DNA from: Cytophagaceae bacterium
GTDB taxonomy: Bacteria > Bacteroidota > Bacteroidia > Cytophagales > Spirosomataceae
Length of the DNA: 40,330 nucleotides
Assembly (NCBI GenBank): GCA_947464595.1
Contig: CANHXO010000010.1
Span: 1 to 40,330, forward strand
Direction: 5' to 3'
Positions 9,087 to 18,808 of this stretch are shown piece by piece; the first letter of the stretch is position 1, and every line of letters starts with the position of its first letter. Below the pieces are notes generated by a model. That model made no database searches, was not told the origin of the DNA, and saw nothing but the letters and a program-made list of their open reading frames with translations. Both the position numbers and the translations under genes were made by a program.

Positions 9087-12000
9087 ATGAAATCAAACTT
9101 TTACCGTAGCAAGTTTCTGTACTTGCTGGCCTTTCTGCTCTCCAGTTCGTGGGTGGCATTTGGCCAAAACCAAACCATCACTGGTAAAGTAACCGATGAA
9201 AAGGGTGAGGCCTTGATCGGAGTAAACATTATCGTTAAGGAAACCAATAAAGGTACCTCGACGAATGCGGATGGAAAGTATAGCCTTTCTGTTCCAGGAA
9301 GTTCTAGTAAAATCATTTTTACTTTTGTTAGTTATGAAAGTAAAGAAGTGACTGTTGGGAATCAAAGCATTATCAATGTATCCCTAACACCAGACGCAAA
9401 AAGTCTATCTGAAGTTGTCGTAGTAGGTTACGGTGTTCAGAAAAAGGCGACGGTTTCAGGATCTGTTGTGTCCGTAAAAGGATCAGATTTGCAGAAATCT
9501 CCAAGTGTTAACTTAAGTAATTCACTTGCTGGTCGTATGGCTGGGGTTGTGGCTGTTAACCGCTCTGGAGAGCCTGGTTATGATGGTTCAACCATTCGTA
9601 TTCGTGGAGCTAACACTTTAGGGGGTGATCGTACTAATGCTGCGCTTATCGTAATTGACGGTATTCCAAATCGTGCAGGTGGTTTAGATCGTATCAATCC
9701 AGCAGACATTGAGACTATTTCCGTCTTGAAAGATGCATCTGCAGCCATTTACGGAGCGCGTGCAGCGAATGGTGTAATTTTGATTACTACGAAAAAAGGA
9801 AAATCAGGAAAGCCAGAGTTGTCTTACTCATTCAATCAAGGTTTTGCAGACCCTACTGTTATTCCTAGATTAACTAATGCAGCACAATATGTGGGCATGT
9901 TAAATGATTTGGATATCTATCAATTACCGACCAACCAGTGGAGTGCAGCAACTGCTGCTTATAAATCTACAGGGGTTTTTAATGGTAGAAAAGCTCCTTT
10001 CAGTCCAACTGACATTCAAAAATATGCAGACGGATCTGATCCATGGCTTTATCCAAATACAGATTGGTACAAATCAACTTTAAAATCATGGTCACCTCAG
10101 TCGCGTCATAATGTGCAAATGAGTGGAGGAAGTGAAAATATCAGGTATTTGGCTTCTTTAGGCTATCAAAATCAAGATGCCTTTTATAAAAATTCAGCTA
10201 CAGGATTTGAGCAATATGATTTACGTTTAAATTTGGATGCTAAAATTAATGAAAATATAAATTTGTCTATTGGTGTTTTAGGACGTGAAGAAAATCGTAG
10301 ATTTCCAACACAGTCTGCAGGAGCTATCTTTAGGATGCAAATGAGAGGTAAACCACAAGAGCAAGCATTTTGGCCAAATGGCTTACCGGGTCCTGATATC
10401 GAAAATGGTCAAAATCCAGTGGTTATCACAACTAACCAGACAGGTTATGACCGTGATCAACAAAGTTATTTCCAGACCAATGGCCAGTTAGACGTTAAAA
10501 TCCCTTGGGTTCAAGGTTTGAAATTAACAGGTACAGCTGCGATAGATAAGCGTTTCCGTGCAACGAAACGTTGGGAGACCCCTTGGACTCTTTATCAAAA
10601 AGGAAGTACTTTTGAGGCAGATGGAAAAACTCCTACATTGGTACCATCTAGACGTGGACCTGCTGAGCCTCGCTTGACATTAGGTGATGAATCTCAACTG
10701 AATGTATTGCTAGGAGCTATTGCCACTTATGAGCGTAAATTTAATGACCATGGTATTACGGTATTGGCTGGAACGAACAGAGAAACGATCGTTGGAGATA
10801 ACTTTAATGCATATCGTCGTTTCTTCATTTCACCGGCTTTAGATCAAATGTTTGCGGGTGGAGACTTAGAGAAAAATAATGGTGGTGGTGCTTATGAGCG
10901 TGCACGTTTGAATTATTTTGGTCGTGTGGCTTATAACTTCAAAGAAAAGTATTTAGCTGAATTCTTGTGGCGTTATGATGGATCAGATATTTTCCCTGAA
11001 GCAACTCGTTATGGTTTTTTCCCAGGCGGTATGCTAGGTTGGGTTATGTCGGAAGAAAGTTTCATTAAAGATCAATTGCCTGCCATTAATTTCTTGAAAT
11101 TAAGAGGTTCATGGGGACAAATGGGTAATGACCAAATTGATTCTTATCAGTATTTGTCAACTTATGGATTTAGAAGTTACATCATTAATAACGTAGAAAC
11201 TAAAACTTTGTTTGAGACCAAAATTCCTAATAATGATATTACATGGGAGGTGGCTACTAACTCGGATATCGGTTTAGAAGGTTCATTGTTTAACGATAAG
11301 GTAACTTTTGAGTTAGATTATTTCTACAACAAGCGTACCGATATTCTTTGGCAAAAAAATGCATCTGTTCCTCAGTCAACAGGTTTAACTTTGCCAGCTC
11401 AAAATATCGGAGAAGTTGAAAACAAAGGATTTGATTTTACCATTGGGTATCGCAATCAAATCGGTGATTTCAAATACAATGTGGGCATAAATGGTGGTTA
11501 TGCTAAGAATAAGGTTTTATTCTGGGATGAGGCACCAGGTGCGCCAGAGTGGCAACGTACTACGGGTAGGCCGATGAATACTTTCATGGTTTATCAATAT
11601 GATGGAGTATTTAAGGATCAAGCGGATATAGATGCAACAACGATAAGCTATAAAGCTCTCGTGAATACATTGCGTCCAGGAGATATGAAATACAAAGATT
11701 GGAATGGAGATGGTAAAATTGATCCAAATGATATGGTTCGTAATGATTTCACTCAATTGCCTTTGTTTCAAGGTGGTTTGAATATCGGAGCGACGTATAA
11801 GAATTTTGATTTAACGATCTTATTTCAAGGAGCAGCCGGAGCGATGCAATTCATCAGTGCTGGTGAAATGGGAAATATAGGTAATTACATCTCTGACATT
11901 TATGAGAATCGTTGGACGGTAGAAAACCCTAGTAGCGTGCATCCTCGTATTGCTAATAGAAATGATCAATATTTTTCTGCTAACAACACCTATTGGTTGA

Positions 12001-12224
12001 GAAGTTCAGATTACATTCGTTTGAAAAACTTTGAAATCGGATATAATCTTCCTGAAACATTATTGAGTAAAATTGGTTTAAAGAACGGTAGGTTATACAC
12101 CAACGGGCTAAACATGTTTACATGGGATAAGTTGAAAATCTTTGATCCAGAAACTGTGAGCTCAACGGGCCAGTATTACCCACAATCAAAGATTATCAAT
12201 TTAGGATTAACAGCAACGTTTTAA
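9087..12224 (+). CDS. SusC/RagA-type TonB-dependent outer membrane transporter
   Basis: A 1045-residue SusC homologue. Domains in order: signal peptide ending VAFGQ, a carboxypeptidase-regulatory-like beta-sandwich (ITGKVTDEKGEALIGVNIIV to about residue 110), the TonB-box-like SEVVVVGYG, then the plug (VSVKGSDLQKSPSVNLSNSL, IRIRGANTL, IDGIP, ISVLKDASAAIYGARAANGV). A long beta-barrel ends in an aromatic residue (LGLTATF). The frame is open further upstream to 8943, but ATG 9087 begins the signal peptide. It works with the SusD lipoprotein 19 nt downstream to import an oligomeric nutrient across the outer membrane using TonB energy. No ECF sigma/anti-sigma pair or hybrid sensor is adjacent, so regulation and substrate are unknown. 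Confidence 0.95.
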   Translation: MKSNFYRSKFLYLLAFLLSSSWVAFGQNQTITGKVTDEKGEALIGVNIIVKETNKGTSTNADGKYSLSVPGSSSKIIFTFVSYESKEVTVGNQSIINVSLTPDAKSLSEVVVVGYGVQKKATVSGSVVSVKGSDLQKSPSVNLSNSLAGRMAGVVAVNRSGEPGYDGSTIRIRGANTLGGDRTNAALIVIDGIPNRAGGLDRINPADIETISVLKDASAAIYGARAANGVILITTKKGKSGKPELSYSFNQGFADPTVIPRLTNAAQYVGMLNDLDIYQLPTNQWSAATAAYKSTGVFNGRKAPFSPTDIQKYADGSDPWLYPNTDWYKSTLKSWSPQSRHNVQMSGGSENIRYLASLGYQNQDAFYKNSATGFEQYDLRLNLDAKINENINLSIGVLGREENRRFPTQSAGAIFRMQMRGKPQEQAFWPNGLPGPDIENGQNPVVITTNQTGYDRDQQSYFQTNGQLDVKIPWVQGLKLTGTAAIDKRFRATKRWETPWTLYQKGSTFEADGKTPTLVPSRRGPAEPRLTLGDESQLNVLLGAIATYERKFNDHGITVLAGTNRETIVGDNFNAYRRFFISPALDQMFAGGDLEKNNGGGAYERARLNYFGRVAYNFKEKYLAEFLWRYDGSDIFPEATRYGFFPGGMLGWVMSEESFIKDQLPAINFLKLRGSWGQMGNDQIDSYQYLSTYGFRSYIINNVETKTLFETKIPNNDITWEVATNSDIGLEGSLFNDKVTFELDYFYNKRTDILWQKNASVPQSTGLTLPAQNIGEVENKGFDFTIGYRNQIGDFKYNVGINGGYAKNKVLFWDEAPGAPEWQRTTGRPMNTFMVYQYDGVFKDQADIDATTISYKALVNTLRPGDMKYKDWNGDGKIDPNDMVRNDFTQLPLFQGGLNIGATYKNFDLTILFQGAAGAMQFISAGEMGNIGNYISDIYENRWTVENPSSVHPRIANRNDQYFSANNTYWLRSSDYIRLKNFEIGYNLPETLLSKIGLKNGRLYTNGLNMFTWDKLKIFDPETVSSTGQYYPQSKIINLGLTATF

Positions 12225-12243
12225 TAATTAACTAGACAAAACA

Positions 12244-14094
12244 ATGAAAAAAAGATATGTAATCATTGCGCTATCGGTTTTTGGCACTGTCTTCACGAGC
12301 TGTAATGACAGTTTTGTCAACACAAAACCCTTAGATCAACTTTCTGAATCTGTTGTTTGGACAGATCCAAGCTTGGCAGATGCCTTTGTAACTGAACTTT
12401 ATGGAGGTTTAGGTAATGGAGGTTTTGATGAGCAGATGTTGGCATCTTTAACAGATGAAGCATCTTTCACACACCCAGGTCGTAATATAACGACAATCAC
12501 TGAATCACGTTCAAATCCTGCCGATCCAGGTTGGATTAACGGTACGTTGAGCTGGCAGAATATGTATACTCGTATACGTGCTTGTAATGTGGCCTTAGAA
12601 AACTTGAAAAAAGCTACTACTTTTCCAAAAGCAGTCGTAGACCGATTGACAGGGGAAGCTAAGTTCATGCGTGCTTATTATTACCATCAATTAGTTCGCT
12701 ATTATGGAGGTGTACCTATCGTAGATAGATCATTCTCATTAGCTGATACCGAATTCTTATCGAAAAGAAATACCATGAAAGAGTGTATCTCTTTTATAGA
12801 GAAAGAATGCGACGAGTCTGCAGCTTTATTGAATGGATTAACGATGGCCGGTGGCCGAGCATCTAGAGCTGCTGCTTTAGCATTAAAATCTCGTATTTTA
12901 TTGTATGCAGCAAGTGATTTGTACGATGCGACAACGGCTAAATCAAAATCTACAGCAATGTCTGCTTTCTCAAATCCTGAGTTCGTAGCCTATGTAGATG
13001 GATCTCGTACTGAGCGCTGGACTAAGGCACAAGCCGCTGCTAAAGCAGTTTTAGATTTGCCTGGTTTAGGTAACCAATTGAATTTGTCTGAACCTGTATC
13101 TAAAGAGGTTGGAACAACCAATTACATGAACAACTCTTTATCAAGAAATGGTGGAGAGAGGGAATTGATATTTGCGCGTTATTTCATTAATGCAAAAGCT
13201 GAGAATGGTGGACGTATTGGTTTGTTTAACGGACCTAATGGTTACAACAACTGGGCTGGGAACGCACCGATTCAAAATTTTGTAGATGATTATGAAATGA
13301 TGGATGGAACTAAGTTTTCATGGTCAAATGCTGATCATTCGGCTGCACCTTATGTAAATCGTGATCCTCGTTTCTACGCTACTTTAATGTATGATGGTTC
13401 TGCTTGGAAGCCTCGTTCAGCGAGTGCAGCACCTAAAGATCCATTTAATCAAATACAAACTGGACAGTATGAGATTATGTCGGGTTCTAATAAGGTTGCT
13501 TACTTTGGATTAGATACACGTAAAAGTTCCATTGAAGACTGGAACGGAAGTTACACGGGATATTATTTCCGTAAATTTACGGATCCCAATCCTGCGATTG
13601 TTGATCAAAACACTTGGCAACAAATTCCTTGGCCTTTCTTCCGCTACACTGAGGCTGTGTTGAATTACGTAGAGGCTTGTATTGAATTGGGTCAAGATGC
13701 TGAGGCACGTGCTTGGTTGAATAAAGTGCGTTTCCGTTCAGGCATGCCTGCTGTTACGGAGAGCGGCAATGCTTTACGTCAACGTTACCGCAATGAGCGT
13801 CGTATTGAAATGGCTTTCGAAGAGCAAAGATATCATGACGCGCGTCGTTGGATGATTGCCCCTACTACCTTAGGTAATAAAGTTCAAATCATTAATGTGA
13901 TAGGTACTTTGAAGCCAGGTAAAACGGTTACACTTTATCGATACGATCCTACTAGCTATGATTATCAATACAAAGTAGCTTTGATGGATCCAGGAAAAGA
14001 AAACCGCGCTTGGGCAGATAAGATGTATTTCTTACCTATCCACCGCGATGAAATGAACCGTAACAAAAATTTGGTTCAGAATCCTGGATATTAA
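12244..14094 (+). CDS. SusD/RagB-type nutrient-binding outer membrane lipoprotein
   Basis: A 616-residue SusD homologue with a lipoprotein signal (lipobox FTSC, lipidated Cys20) and the family's N-terminal SusD-like region (VNTKPLDQLSES, WQNMYTRIRACNVALENL, GEAKFMRAYYYHQLVRYYGGVPIV). The C-terminal RagB/SusD domain contains the usual NEVRFRSGMP-like segment (LNKVRFRSGMP), RNERRIEMAFEEQRYHDARRW, and the end YFLPIHRDEMNRNKNLVQNPGY. It forms the lid on the SusC barrel at the cell surface. It lies 19 nt after susC in one operon and is followed by a very strong hairpin. The glycan or other ligand cannot be deduced. Confidence 0.95.
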   Translation: MKKRYVIIALSVFGTVFTSCNDSFVNTKPLDQLSESVVWTDPSLADAFVTELYGGLGNGGFDEQMLASLTDEASFTHPGRNITTITESRSNPADPGWINGTLSWQNMYTRIRACNVALENLKKATTFPKAVVDRLTGEAKFMRAYYYHQLVRYYGGVPIVDRSFSLADTEFLSKRNTMKECISFIEKECDESAALLNGLTMAGGRASRAAALALKSRILLYAASDLYDATTAKSKSTAMSAFSNPEFVAYVDGSRTERWTKAQAAAKAVLDLPGLGNQLNLSEPVSKEVGTTNYMNNSLSRNGGERELIFARYFINAKAENGGRIGLFNGPNGYNNWAGNAPIQNFVDDYEMMDGTKFSWSNADHSAAPYVNRDPRFYATLMYDGSAWKPRSASAAPKDPFNQIQTGQYEIMSGSNKVAYFGLDTRKSSIEDWNGSYTGYYFRKFTDPNPAIVDQNTWQQIPWPFFRYTEAVLNYVEACIELGQDAEARAWLNKVRFRSGMPAVTESGNALRQRYRNERRIEMAFEEQRYHDARRWMIAPTTLGNKVQIINVIGTLKPGKTVTLYRYDPTSYDYQYKVALMDPGKENRAWADKMYFLPIHRDEMNRNKNLVQNPGY

Positions 14095-14108
14095 TCCAAA
14101 TTAATTTT

Positions 14109-14150
14109 AAAGGAAATGGGAAAGTTTTGCGACTTTCCCATTTCCTTTTT
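14109..14150 (+). terminator. Strong intrinsic terminator after susD
   Basis: Perfect 17-bp stem, 14109-14125 with 14132-14148, loop TTTGCG, followed by a T-rich tract. It is only 24-27 nt before the start of the next gene on the same strand. Confidence 0.92.
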
Positions 14151-14174
14151 TTATTTTTAGCATAAAAATATTTC

Positions 14175-17100
14175 GTGCCTAAATACTACCTATTATTTTC
14201 TTTATTGTTTCTTTTGGGATGCCAAAAATCCAAAGAATCTGTCGAGGTCTCAGAACCTCAATTGTTTTCCTTATTAAGTCCAGAACAAACCCAAGTTAAT
14301 TTTCAAAACAACATTCAGGAAGGGTTAAATACCAATGTCCTTATGTATGAATATTTTTACAATGGGGGCGGGGTTGCTACAGGCGACCTCAATGGAGACG
14401 GAAAAGAAGACATGTACTTTTCTAGTAACATGGAGGCTAATCATTTATATATTAATGAAGGAAATTTGAAGTTTAAGGAGGTAGCACTTCAGGCTGGTGT
14501 GGCAGGCCGACCAGGTCCCTGGAAGACTGGGGTAAGCTTTGTAGACATTAATGGGGATGACAAATTGGACATATACCTCTGCTATTCTGGAAATTTACCG
14601 CCGGATAAAAAAAGAAATTCTTTGTTTGTTAATCAAGGAAATGATCCAGCCGGCATCCCTTTATTCAAAGATGAAGCTGCACGCTATGGCTTAGACAGTC
14701 CGTCAAATAGTACGCATGCTGTTTTCTTTGACTATGATCGAGACCAAGATCTTGACATGATATTAGTCAACCACAATCCAAAATCATTGCCAGTTTTGGA
14801 TGAATCTAGTACCGCCGATTTATTAAATAAACCTGATGAAAATTCAGGAATACAGTTTTTTGTCAATCCAGGTAAAGGAGGAAAATTCATCAATCAAACA
14901 AAAGCATTAGGAATTCAGAGTTCCACACTTTCCTATGGCTTAGCTGTAGGAATTTCAGATGTCAATCAAGACGGTTGGCCCGATTTTTACGTGTCCAACG
15001 ATTATACTATACCTGATTTTCTTTATATCAATCAGGCAGGTAAATCATTCGTCAATACGATTAATTCAAGCATTGGCCACATGTCCCATTTTTCTATGGG
15101 CAATGATATCGCCGATGTCAATAACGATTTAATGCCTGATATTTTTACTTTAGACATGTTGCCTGAAGATAATGTAAGGCAAAAATTGTTGATGTCCCCC
15201 GACAATTATGAAAAGTATGATTTCAATTTAAAGGTGGGATTTGGACATCAAATCATGCGGAATATGCTCCAATTGAATTTGGGTCAAAATGCTTCAGGTA
15301 ACACGATGTTTTCGGAAGTGGGCCAATTGGCCGGTATATCGAATACAGACTGGAGTTGGAGTGCGTTGTTTGCCGACTACGACAATGATGGCTGGAAAGA
15401 TCTTTTTGTGTCTAACGGATATTTAAGGGATTATACCAATTTAGATTTTTTGAAGTACATGGGGGATTATGTTCAGAATAATCAAAATTCGATTCAACGA
15501 GAGAATGTTCTAGAACTTGTTCAAAAAATGCCTGCATCCAATGTGTCCAATTATATTTTTAAAAATAAAAAGGATGCGACTTTTAAAAATGTAACGGCTG
15601 ATTGGGGTTTAGAGATGCCAACTAACAGCAATGGGGCAGCTTATGCCGATTTAGATGGGGATGGGGATTTAGAGTTGATTGTGAATAATATCAATAAACC
15701 TGCTTCTATCTATGAGAATAAAAGCAATGAAGTATATCAAGAAAATAAGTCTATTGCGGTCGATTTACATGGTTTAGGTGAAAACACGCAAGGCGCTGGC
15801 GCTAGTGTGAGTGTATTTCAAAATGGACAATCCCAAATCGTTTATGCGAATATGTACCGGGGTTATCAATCTAGTGTGAGTCCCCGTCTCCATATTGGAT
15901 TAGGTGGTTCAGCAAAAATTGATTCGATACTGGTACATTGGAATTCAGGTAAAGCTCAAACCTTGAAGGGCATTAAAGAGGTAAAAAACATTTCATTTTT
16001 TGAGAAGGATGCCCAGTTAAGTCCAACAAAGAAAATAGAACAAAAGTCATTTTTTGCTAGAGCTGAGCCATTGATGCTGAACCCTATCGATAACGGGGTG
16101 AATGACTTTAAGCGACAAACCCAATTGGTCAATCCACTTTCATTTGTAGGACCTATTTTAAAATCTGCCGATGTCAATAAGGATGGTCTTTCGGATATTT
16201 ATGTAGGAGCTTCTCAAGGAAATCAAGCACATGTATATGTACAGCAAAAAGGAGGTAAATTCCAATCTGTGTTCATTTCTGGTTCTCAGGGATTTGAAGA
16301 TTCAGATGCTTTGTTTGTTGACATAGATTTAGATGCAGATCTTGATTTATATGTAGCTAGTGGGGGCTATGCTAATTTGGAACCTAATGCAGCTTATCTC
16401 CAAGATCGAATTTATCTGAATGATGGGAACGGAAATTTCACTTTATCTAAAAACAAACTTCCTAATCCAAATGGTTCTCATTCTTGTGTGGCAAAGGTTG
16501 ATTTGAATGGAGATAAATTGCCTGATTTTTTTGTGGGTGCTCGAGTTATTCCAGGCCAATATCCCCAAGTTCCTCAAAGCCAATTATTGTTAAATCAAGG
16601 GAATGGGAAATTTCTGGATGTAAGTAAAAATTATCCTGAGATTCAATCGGTAGGTATGGTCACAGATGCTGAATTTAAAGATTTGAATGGAGATCGTACG
16701 AATGAATTGGTCTTAGTAGGAGAGTTTATGCCGATACAAATTTTCAATTTGGATCAGGGTAAATCGATAAATGTTACGAAGACATTTTTTGATGAATCTC
16801 CAACTGGGCTTTGGAATACATTAGTATTAGAAGATTTAGACAAAGATGGGAAGCTTGAGGTGTTAGTTGGCAACCATGGAACAAACTCTCAATACAAGGC
16901 TTCTGTCGCAGAACCCATGGAGTTATATGTAAAAGATTTTGATTCCAATGGATCCGTTGAGCCGATTTTAACGACCTACGTAAAGGGTATTAAAGTGCCA
17001 TTTTTAACACGAGATGAATTATTGGAGCAGATCTCATTGATGCGCCCGCGTTTTACCGATTATCAAAGTTTTGCGGAGGCAAAGCTCTCAGACCTCTTTA

Positions 17101-17501
17101 CTGAGGATGAATTAAAAGATGCTAAAATTTACAAAGCCACTGAATTAAAGACATCCTTGTTTACACTTAACAATCAAGGAAAATATGTGTCTAAGACTTT
17201 GCCTTCCATGGTTCAGTCTTCCCCTATTTTTGCTATTCAAATGGCAGATGTAAATGCTGATGGACATTTAGATATAGTTTTGGCAGGAAATGCAAATCAT
17301 TCTAAATTACGAATAGGTAAATTAGATGCTAATTATGGGCTTCTATTGTTGGGAGATGGCCATTTGAACTTCCAACAAGTCCCTCAAAAGAAGAGTGGAT
17401 TTTGGCTGAAAGGAGATGTGAGATCCATCTTGATGCTACATAATCAGTGGTTTTTTGGAGTTAATTCTTTGGGTGTTGAGACTTATAAAATGCTGAAATG
17501 A
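14175..17501 (+). CDS. FG-GAP/VCBS repeat lipoprotein with ASPIC/UnbV domain
   Basis: A 1108-residue lipoprotein (LFLLGC, Cys16) starting at GTG 14175, the only start that preserves the signal peptide. It carries repeated calcium-binding-like Asp motifs of FG-GAP/VCBS propeller repeats: DLNGDGKEDMYF near 71, DINGDDKLDIYL, DYDNDGWKDLFV and DLDGDGDLELIV. A UnbV/ASPIC domain lies near 528-605 (AGASVSVFQNG, YQSSVSPRLHIGLG, VHWNSGK). A second propeller-like set follows (DVNKDGLSDIYV, DIDLDADLDLYV, DLNGDKLPDFFV, DVNADGHLDIVL). It is probably surface-exposed or periplasmic. The gene overlaps the haloperoxidase gene by 4 nt (ATGA), implying coupled translation. The exact role is unknown; proteins of this type often sit beside SusC/SusD pairs. 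Confidence 0.9.
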   Translation: MPKYYLLFSLLFLLGCQKSKESVEVSEPQLFSLLSPEQTQVNFQNNIQEGLNTNVLMYEYFYNGGGVATGDLNGDGKEDMYFSSNMEANHLYINEGNLKFKEVALQAGVAGRPGPWKTGVSFVDINGDDKLDIYLCYSGNLPPDKKRNSLFVNQGNDPAGIPLFKDEAARYGLDSPSNSTHAVFFDYDRDQDLDMILVNHNPKSLPVLDESSTADLLNKPDENSGIQFFVNPGKGGKFINQTKALGIQSSTLSYGLAVGISDVNQDGWPDFYVSNDYTIPDFLYINQAGKSFVNTINSSIGHMSHFSMGNDIADVNNDLMPDIFTLDMLPEDNVRQKLLMSPDNYEKYDFNLKVGFGHQIMRNMLQLNLGQNASGNTMFSEVGQLAGISNTDWSWSALFADYDNDGWKDLFVSNGYLRDYTNLDFLKYMGDYVQNNQNSIQRENVLELVQKMPASNVSNYIFKNKKDATFKNVTADWGLEMPTNSNGAAYADLDGDGDLELIVNNINKPASIYENKSNEVYQENKSIAVDLHGLGENTQGAGASVSVFQNGQSQIVYANMYRGYQSSVSPRLHIGLGGSAKIDSILVHWNSGKAQTLKGIKEVKNISFFEKDAQLSPTKKIEQKSFFARAEPLMLNPIDNGVNDFKRQTQLVNPLSFVGPILKSADVNKDGLSDIYVGASQGNQAHVYVQQKGGKFQSVFISGSQGFEDSDALFVDIDLDADLDLYVASGGYANLEPNAAYLQDRIYLNDGNGNFTLSKNKLPNPNGSHSCVAKVDLNGDKLPDFFVGARVIPGQYPQVPQSQLLLNQGNGKFLDVSKNYPEIQSVGMVTDAEFKDLNGDRTNELVLVGEFMPIQIFNLDQGKSINVTKTFFDESPTGLWNTLVLEDLDKDGKLEVLVGNHGTNSQYKASVAEPMELYVKDFDSNGSVEPILTTYVKGIKVPFLTRDELLEQISLMRPRFTDYQSFAEAKLSDLFTEDELKDAKIYKATELKTSLFTLNNQGKYVSKTLPSMVQSSPIFAIQMADVNADGHLDIVLAGNANHSKLRIGKLDANYGLLLLGDGHLNFQQVPQKKSGFWLKGDVRSILMLHNQWFFGVNSLGVETYKMLK

Positions 17502-18808
17502 TGAGGAATATTTTATTATTTACGGTGTTTTTAGGCACTATTTTATCATGTAAAACTGAGAATAAAAAGGTAGAATTTACAGGTAGAGAGATTGATAAGG
17601 TTTTGGGCGAAATGACGGAATTGATGATTCATGACGTTTCGAATCCCCCTTTGGCTATGCGATTTTTCTCCTATACTTGCTTGGCTGGATATCAGGTAAT
17701 AGCCTCGCATGACGCAAGTTTACCGCGTATATCAAAACATCTGAATGGATATCCAACATTCGATAAAATTAATTTTGCCAATTCAGATCCAAATTTAGCG
17801 GCTATCATTGCGATGATGGAAGTTTCAAAGAAAATCCAACCCTCTGGAAAGCGGATGGAACTTTGGGAAAAAAATTATTTGGATTCATGTCAATCGATTG
17901 GATTAAGTGTACAAGTAATCGATAATTCGAAGGCTATAGGGGAGTTAGTTGCTAAGAAAATTTTAGGATATGCAAAAGCTGATCGGTACAATACACTGTC
18001 TAACTTTCCACGATATACGCCTGAAAAGAAGAACGGGCATTGGTATCCAACACCTCCTGGATATTTCCCAGCGGTAGAGCCTTACTTTTCAAACATCAGA
18101 AATTATACCATGACTGAAACAGAAGTTTCAGATTTTGATATGATACCGCCTAAGTCTTATTCAGACGATCAGCGGTCAGAATTTTACACATTAGCTAGCC
18201 AAGTGTATTCAGCGGGTAAAAACGAGGAGGAGCAGAAAATTGCGGCATTTTGGGATTGCAATCCTTTTGCCTTGTCCTCCAATGGACATTTGTTGATTGC
18301 CATGAAGAAAATATCTCCTGGAGCACATTGGATGGGTATTTCTGCCATTGCGTGCGCCAAGAAAAAATTGGACTTCGGGCATAGCTTATTGGTGCGTACT
18401 GTATTATCAGTGAGCATGCTGGATGCCTTTTGGGTTTGTTGGCGCGAGAAATACCACAGCAATCGGATTCGCCCTGAAACGGCTATTAGAAAATTAATTG
18501 ACCCTACTTGGAAACCATTTTTACAGACCCCTCCATTTCCGGAATATCCGAGTGGTCATTCGACGGTTTCATCCGCTGCAGCTGTTATTTTAACCCATTT
18601 TATGGGTGAGAATTTCTCGTATGTAGATACAGTGGAGACTCGATATGGCATCGAAGCAAGGCCCTTCAAATCTTTTAATCAGGCCGCTGAAGAGGCTAGT
18701 ATATCCCGTTTTTATGGGGGTATTCATTTTATGGATGGCATCACTTCGGGTCAATCACAAGGGAAAAAACTAGGAAATCACATACTTAAAAAACTAAACT
18801 TACTATGA
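17498..18808 (+). CDS. Vanadium-dependent haloperoxidase / PAP2-family lipoprotein
   Basis: A 436-residue lipoprotein (lipobox ILSC, Cys18). The vanadate/phosphate site of the vanadium chloroperoxidase family is complete and correctly spaced: K318 and R325 (KYHSNRIRPE), S352-G353-H354 (YPSGHST), then R404 and H410 (SRFYGGIHFMDG). It may oxidise halides with peroxide, or act as an acid phosphatase, since the two activities share this site and cannot be separated by motif. The envelope location follows from the lipobox. ATGA overlaps at both ends link it to the FG-GAP/UnbV gene and the DUF1080 gene, so the three products are probably made in fixed proportion. Confidence 0.9.
   Translation: MMRNILLFTVFLGTILSCKTENKKVEFTGREIDKVLGEMTELMIHDVSNPPLAMRFFSYTCLAGYQVIASHDASLPRISKHLNGYPTFDKINFANSDPNLAAIIAMMEVSKKIQPSGKRMELWEKNYLDSCQSIGLSVQVIDNSKAIGELVAKKILGYAKADRYNTLSNFPRYTPEKKNGHWYPTPPGYFPAVEPYFSNIRNYTMTETEVSDFDMIPPKSYSDDQRSEFYTLASQVYSAGKNEEEQKIAAFWDCNPFALSSNGHLLIAMKKISPGAHWMGISAIACAKKKLDFGHSLLVRTVLSVSMLDAFWVCWREKYHSNRIRPETAIRKLIDPTWKPFLQTPPFPEYPSGHSTVSSAAAVILTHFMGENFSYVDTVETRYGIEARPFKSFNQAAEEASISRFYGGIHFMDGITSGQSQGKKLGNHILKKLNLL

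Noticed and set aside
9093-9365. Minus-strand open frames of 70-90 codons opposite the start of susC
   Set aside because: They lie fully antisense to the conserved signal peptide and carboxypeptidase-like domain of SusC, have no family resemblance and no start context.
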